35,710 nucleotides of DNA from NCBI GenBank assembly GCA_964517355.1, contig CAZFCK010000020.1, positions 1-35,710 on the forward strand, read 5' to 3'. The stretch's first letter is position 1, and every line of letters begins with the position of its first letter. This document shows positions 32,605 through 35,710 of the stretch, piece after piece. A program made the position numbers and the translations under genes. The DNA comes from CAZFCK01 sp964517355 (GTDB lineage Bacteria > Desulfobacterota > Desulfovibrionia > Desulfovibrionales > Desulfovibrionaceae). Below the pieces are notes generated by a model that was given only the letters and a program-made list of their open reading frames with translations, had not been told where the DNA came from and searched no databases.

Positions 32605-34740
32605 TCAGGCGTCCCCGGGAAGAAGTTTTTTCTTTGCCAGTTCACGGCCCACGTCGGTAAGGCCCAGCCGGTCGTAGGTCCCGGCCACGGGAGCGCCCGT
32701 GGTCCTGTCCCAGCCCATGGCGTCGTAGAACAGGTCCATGGCCGTGTCCATGTCGGCGCGATCCATGCGGACGACCCCGGCCGTGAACGCCGGCCGGTCC
32801 TGCGGGTCCTGGAAGGCCCAGTCCGGAATGCGGTCGTGGCGGGCGCGCATGTCCAGCTCCCCCATGTCGCGGATGGTCAGGGCGCGGTGCAGGGTGAAGA
32901 TGCGTTCGGCGACGCGGTCCAGCTCCTCCCGGTCCAGGCGGTGGCCCGTGGCCGCGGCGTAGAGCTTTGACTCCAGGCTGTTGTCGCCGGCGTAGCCACG
33001 CTCCTTGAGCGGCGAGGCCACCCAGGGGCCCATCCAGTTGCACAGGGCCAGGGCGTCGTGCAGCTCCTTGCGCAGGATGGACCACTTGGCGCGCCGGACC
33101 TTGGCCGGGTTGACCGGAGTATAGAAGCCTGGGGCGTCCAAGGCCTCGGCCGAGCCCCACAGATCGGCGGCCAGACGCCGCTGTTCATTCAGGGGCAAGC
33201 CGTTATGGATGAAATTGGAGTGGGAGTGACACTGGGCGTCGCGGTTGAATTGGGTGTTGATGATCGCCCCGCATTGGCCGTCCTCGTCGTTGGCGTGGTG
33301 GGCGGGGTGCCCGAGCTTCCAGTAGCGCATGGCCGGATCGCCGGTCCACTCGTCTTCCGGCAGAGACCAGAGGTCGAATAGTCCGCCGGTCCCACGGCCC
33401 AGGATTTCGCCCAGCTCCCCCTGCCGGAGCCCGATGCGCGGCAGCAGGTCCAGCAGGAAACCTGGGTCGGCCCTGTCGTGCTTTTCCCAGGGGATGGACC
33501 GGTATTCCTCTGCACCCAGCCTGGCCTGGATCACGCCGTCCTCCCTCAGTTTCAGGAAGTCCCGCTGCAACTGGCCGTAGTTGCACCACAGCCCCATGTC
33601 GTCACGCAAGTGCAGGGCGACCATGCCGGCCTCCAGGGCGGTCTCGCTCTTCTCGCCGCCAGGCAGGCTCCGGAAGAAGCGGCGGCCGAAGGTCAGCCCC
33701 ATACACGTGCTTTGGGCCACGGGGTTGATGTTGTGCCGGGCAGCGGCCGCGTCCGAGCGCAGGACGGTGTGGCAGCGGATGGGGCAGGCGGCGCAGCCCG
33801 CGTTGCGGACGGTGTTCTTCCAGGCGTGGTTGCCCAGGTACCAGACCGCGCTGTTGCTGCGGTAGGCCATGTGATTGGGGCTGAGGATATCCTCCGGCAT
33901 GACGACTGGCGGCGAAGCCGCCCCCCAGACCCGGCCCGGCTGGCCCACCCAGCGCGACTTCGGATGGCAATGCTCGGCCTGCTGGTGGGGAAAGGCCGGG
34001 GCCACGTGCTGATTGACGGCGCCCAGCAGCCGCAGGTGCTGTTTGATCAGCATTTCCCACTCGTCCTTGTTTGCGGCCACGCGCACGGCGCCGCTGCCTT
34101 GTACGGCGATGGCCTTCAGCTTCTTCGCGCCCATGACGCCCCCCACGCCCCCGGCCGAGTGCGAGAGGGAGTTCATGATCGCGGACATGGGCACGCATCT
34201 CTCGCCGGCCTGGCCGATGGCCGCGACAACGGCCTCGGCACCGGCCTCCCGGCAGATTTCCCAGGTCGTGCGGCGTATGCCCTGGCCCCAGAGGTTTCCA
34301 GCGTCGCGCAACTCCGCTTTGTCGTCACGTATCCAGAGCCAGACAGGCCGGTCGGCCTGCCCCTCTATGATGAGGCCGTCGTAGCCGGCGTACTTGAGCG
34401 TCACGGCGAAGTATCCCCCCATGTGTCCGCTGCCGACCAGGGGGCGGGGCCAGCAGGTGGGGAAGATGGTGGTCACGGCGGTTCTGCCGCTGCAAGGGAC
34501 GCTGGTTCCGGCCAAGGGCCCCGTGGCGAAGATCAATTTGTTGGCGGGAGCGAAGGGCTGGGTTCCGGCGGGGACTTCCTCCCAGAGCACACGGTAGCCC
34601 AGGCCCGTTCCACCCAGGACATCGCCGTATTTTTCCACGGTGGGCTCGCGCGTTATCCTGCCCGTGGACAGGTCCACGCGCAATACGGTCCCGGCCCAGC
34701 CGCCGGGGCGGGTTCGACCCGAGATGCTGAATACGCCCAT
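32605..34740 (-). CDS. Aldehyde:ferredoxin oxidoreductase-family enzyme (YdhV-like)
   Basis: A 711-residue tungsten- or molybdenum-bispterin oxidoreductase of the AOR family. It opens with GGTGLGYRVLWEEVPAG, typical of AFOR_N proteins, and has pterin-site segments HMGGYFAV and HSAGGVGGVMGAKKLKA. The [4Fe-4S] cysteines are C316, C319 and C323 (CAACPIRC), with C567 in LALCNW as the likely fourth. Length and partner match E. coli YdhV, encoded beside YdhY. There is no signal peptide, in contrast to its Tat-type ferredoxin partner, 9 bp upstream. Substrate unknown; an aldehyde is only one possibility. Confidence 0.9.
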   Translation of the reverse strand: MGVFSISGRTRPGGWAGTVLRVDLSTGRITREPTVEKYGDVLGGTGLGYRVLWEEVPAGTQPFAPANKLIFATGPLAGTSVPCSGRTAVTTIFPTCWPRPLVGSGHMGGYFAVTLKYAGYDGLIIEGQADRPVWLWIRDDKAELRDAGNLWGQGIRRTTWEICREAGAEAVVAAIGQAGERCVPMSAIMNSLSHSAGGVGGVMGAKKLKAIAVQGSGAVRVAANKDEWEMLIKQHLRLLGAVNQHVAPAFPHQQAEHCHPKSRWVGQPGRVWGAASPPVVMPEDILSPNHMAYRSNSAVWYLGNHAWKNTVRNAGCAACPIRCHTVLRSDAAAARHNINPVAQSTCMGLTFGRRFFRSLPGGEKSETALEAGMVALHLRDDMGLWCNYGQLQRDFLKLREDGVIQARLGAEEYRSIPWEKHDRADPGFLLDLLPRIGLRQGELGEILGRGTGGLFDLWSLPEDEWTGDPAMRYWKLGHPAHHANDEDGQCGAIINTQFNRDAQCHSHSNFIHNGLPLNEQRRLAADLWGSAEALDAPGFYTPVNPAKVRRAKWSILRKELHDALALCNWMGPWVASPLKERGYAGDNSLESKLYAAATGHRLDREELDRVAERIFTLHRALTIRDMGELDMRARHDRIPDWAFQDPQDRPAFTAGVVRMDRADMDTAMDLFYDAMGWDRTTGAPVAGTYDRLGLTDVGRELAKKKLLPGDA

Positions 34741-34749
34741 ACCGGCTCC

Positions 34750-35418
34750 TTAGTTGTGACAGTCGCGGCAGGAGGCCGCCTTTTCAGCGGAAAGCCCCAA
34801 CACGGCCGCCAGAGGCGCGGGCGCTTCCCGTCCCAGGTCCCGCCAGGGGACGCAGCGCAGCGCCGCAGAGGGGCAGGCTTCCACGCACTTGGGTTGGCCG
34901 TCGCAGAGAAAACATTTGGTCGCCTTGCCCGCGGCCTCATCAAAGGAGATCATGGCCCAGGGGCAGGCGTTCAGGCACAGACGGCACCCCGTGCACCGGG
35001 CCGGGTCCACACGCCTGGCGCCGGTGGCCGGGTCGGCCACAATGGCCTGGACCGGACAGGCCTCGGCACAGGGGACCGGGTGATGGCATTGCCGGCAGGT
35101 GTCCTGGACGATGAGGCCGTTCCCCCAAAGTCCGCTGGCTGGCTCTGCGCCGAAGGGCCACGGCCCGAAGGCCAGGTTGCGGCCGACCTTGATCCGGGAC
35201 AGGGAGGGCTGGGCCGCGCCGTCGTTGAATTCCGTGCAGGCCAGCTCACAGCGGCCGCAGCCCACGCAACGCGATGGGTCCGCGAGAATGACGGCCCCGG
35301 CGTTCTCGATGATCGCCAGGCCAGTCCCTCCGAAGACCGACAGCGGCTCCAGCAGGACGATTCCTCCCGCCGTCCACAGGGAAAGGCGCAGGAACCCGCG
35401 GCGGGTAAGTGTGTTCAT
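34750..35418 (-). CDS. Tat-exported four-cluster ferredoxin (YdhY-like) with C-terminal CxxCH
   Basis: A 222-residue polyferredoxin. A Tat-type signal (TRRGFLRL, residues 5-12) is followed by a hydrophobic core, then motifs CVGCGRCELAC, DTCRQCHHPVPCAEACP, CTGCRLCLNACP and CFLCDGQPKCVEACP, giving about four [4Fe-4S] clusters. The segment TEFNDG..SRIKVGRN is strongly like YdhY of E. coli. The last residues read SCRDCHN, a CxxCH heme motif at the very C-terminus that I do not recall in YdhY. I chose Met 35418 over the longer frame because the Tat signal begins there. It is coupled to the AOR gene (9-bp gap) as its electron carrier. Confidence 0.9.
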   Translation of the reverse strand: MNTLTRRGFLRLSLWTAGGIVLLEPLSVFGGTGLAIIENAGAVILADPSRCVGCGRCELACTEFNDGAAQPSLSRIKVGRNLAFGPWPFGAEPASGLWGNGLIVQDTCRQCHHPVPCAEACPVQAIVADPATGARRVDPARCTGCRLCLNACPWAMISFDEAAGKATKCFLCDGQPKCVEACPSAALRCVPWRDLGREAPAPLAAVLGLSAEKAASCRDCHN

Positions 35419-35577
35419 GATCAGGCCCGGACTGTGAGCCGGGGGCTGGGAGCGGCCATGTCGCCTCCTTGCCTGAGGCGGAAGAGAGGTGTTGCACGGT
35501 GGATGCATTCTTTTTTATGCCACCCCCCGGGCAAAGGCAACGGCGGCAGCATCATTCAGGCCGTACATCTTGATTCG
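35419..35577. promoter_or_regulatory. Upstream region of the ferredoxin-AOR operon
   Basis: 159 bp between the ferredoxin start and a strong plus-facing hairpin. No gene is recognised. A C-run (ccccccggg, about 35523-35531) and the ferredoxin ribosome-binding region lie here. A minus-strand promoter is expected, but I cannot place -35/-10 boxes with confidence. Confidence 0.35.
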
Positions 35578-35655
35578 TTCTGAAAAGATCGTACGAGAGG
35601 GGCAAGCCTCTGAAAAGAGTTTCTCCTCTCGCACGCTCTTCTTCAGAATTTTTTT
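35578..35655 (+). terminator. Strong plus-strand intrinsic terminator
   Basis: The outer stem is ttctgaa (35578-35584) with ttcagaa (35642-35648). The inner stem is cgagagg (35594-35600) with cctctcg (35625-35631), extended by cg/cg. It is followed at once by seven T residues (35649-35655). This is the best-formed terminator in the window, yet no plus-strand gene precedes it nearby: everything from 28744 to 35418 is on the minus strand. Confidence 0.65.
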
Positions 35656-35661
35656 GATTTT

Positions 35662-35710
35662 AGAGCATCTCACGCTTGAAAAGCGCTAGATGCTCTTATG
35701 CATTTCCCTG
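35662..35710 (+). repeat. Dispersed structured element, copy F (cut by window end)
   Basis: The first 49 bases of the element: 9-bp arms agagcatct/agatgctct, inner cgctt/aagcg and the following tatgcatttccctg, then the window ends. Together with the base before it, it is the exact reverse complement of the window's first 48 bases. Confidence 0.9.

Noticed and set aside
35416..35508. Longer N-terminus for the ferredoxin (start at 35508)
   Set aside because: The Tat signal begins exactly at the internal Met 35418; the 30 extra residues would bury it and have no ribosome binding site.

Overview
The window looks like a high-GC chromosomal segment of a sulfate-reducing deltaproteobacterium close to Desulfovibrio (Desulfobacterota). 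The strongest evidence is a complete hmcABCDEF operon, with a 16-heme HmcA, the four-cluster ferredoxin HmcB, NrfD-type HmcC, small HmcD, NarI-like HmcE and CCG-domain HmcF, followed by an Rrf2 regulator. The genus assignment is inferred from gene content. There are 28 supportable protein genes. I see no tRNA, rRNA, CRISPR array, IS transposase or phage gene.

Layout. 1-4461: a solute-binding-domain/DAACS symporter fusion (+) and a five-EF-hand protein (-), separated by copies of a short dispersed element. 4462-9524: livKHMGF, a branched-chain amino-acid-type ABC transporter (-). 9747-16759: a signalling block (-) read in the order UspA protein, two receiver-only regulators, a soluble receiver-PAS-PAS-kinase, Rrf2, and a membrane kinase whose sensor domain carries two c-type-heme-like motifs. 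16905-23213: hmcA-F (-). 23214-23682: a divergent control region with a three-tier nested palindrome. 23683-24471: an isochorismatase-fold protein with serine where the nucleophilic cysteine is expected (+). 24774-28663: a GNAT-like gene (-) divergent from a degenerate ATPase/GNAT-like gene that overlaps a HisC-like aminotransferase (+). 28744-32386: a three-gene molybdenum hydroxylase (-). 32605-35418: a YdhY/YdhV-like Tat-exported ferredoxin and aldehyde:ferredoxin-oxidoreductase-family enzyme (-).

How the genes fit together. Hmc should carry electrons between periplasmic cytochromes or hydrogenases and the cytoplasmic side. Downstream of it lies an enlarged signalling set able to read redox state through the presumed FeS-Rrf2, the presumed heme kinase and cysteine-rich PAS domains. 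The right-hand third holds two molybdenum/tungsten-type oxidoreductases of unknown substrate.

The least explained signal is a roughly 105-bp intergenic element present in six copies (two cut by the window ends). It has an imperfect 9-bp terminal inverted repeat and three predicted hairpins, and one hairpin shows a compensatory base-pair change between copies. The two window ends are 48-bp inverted copies of each other within this element, so the window is probably a contig broken at these repeats.
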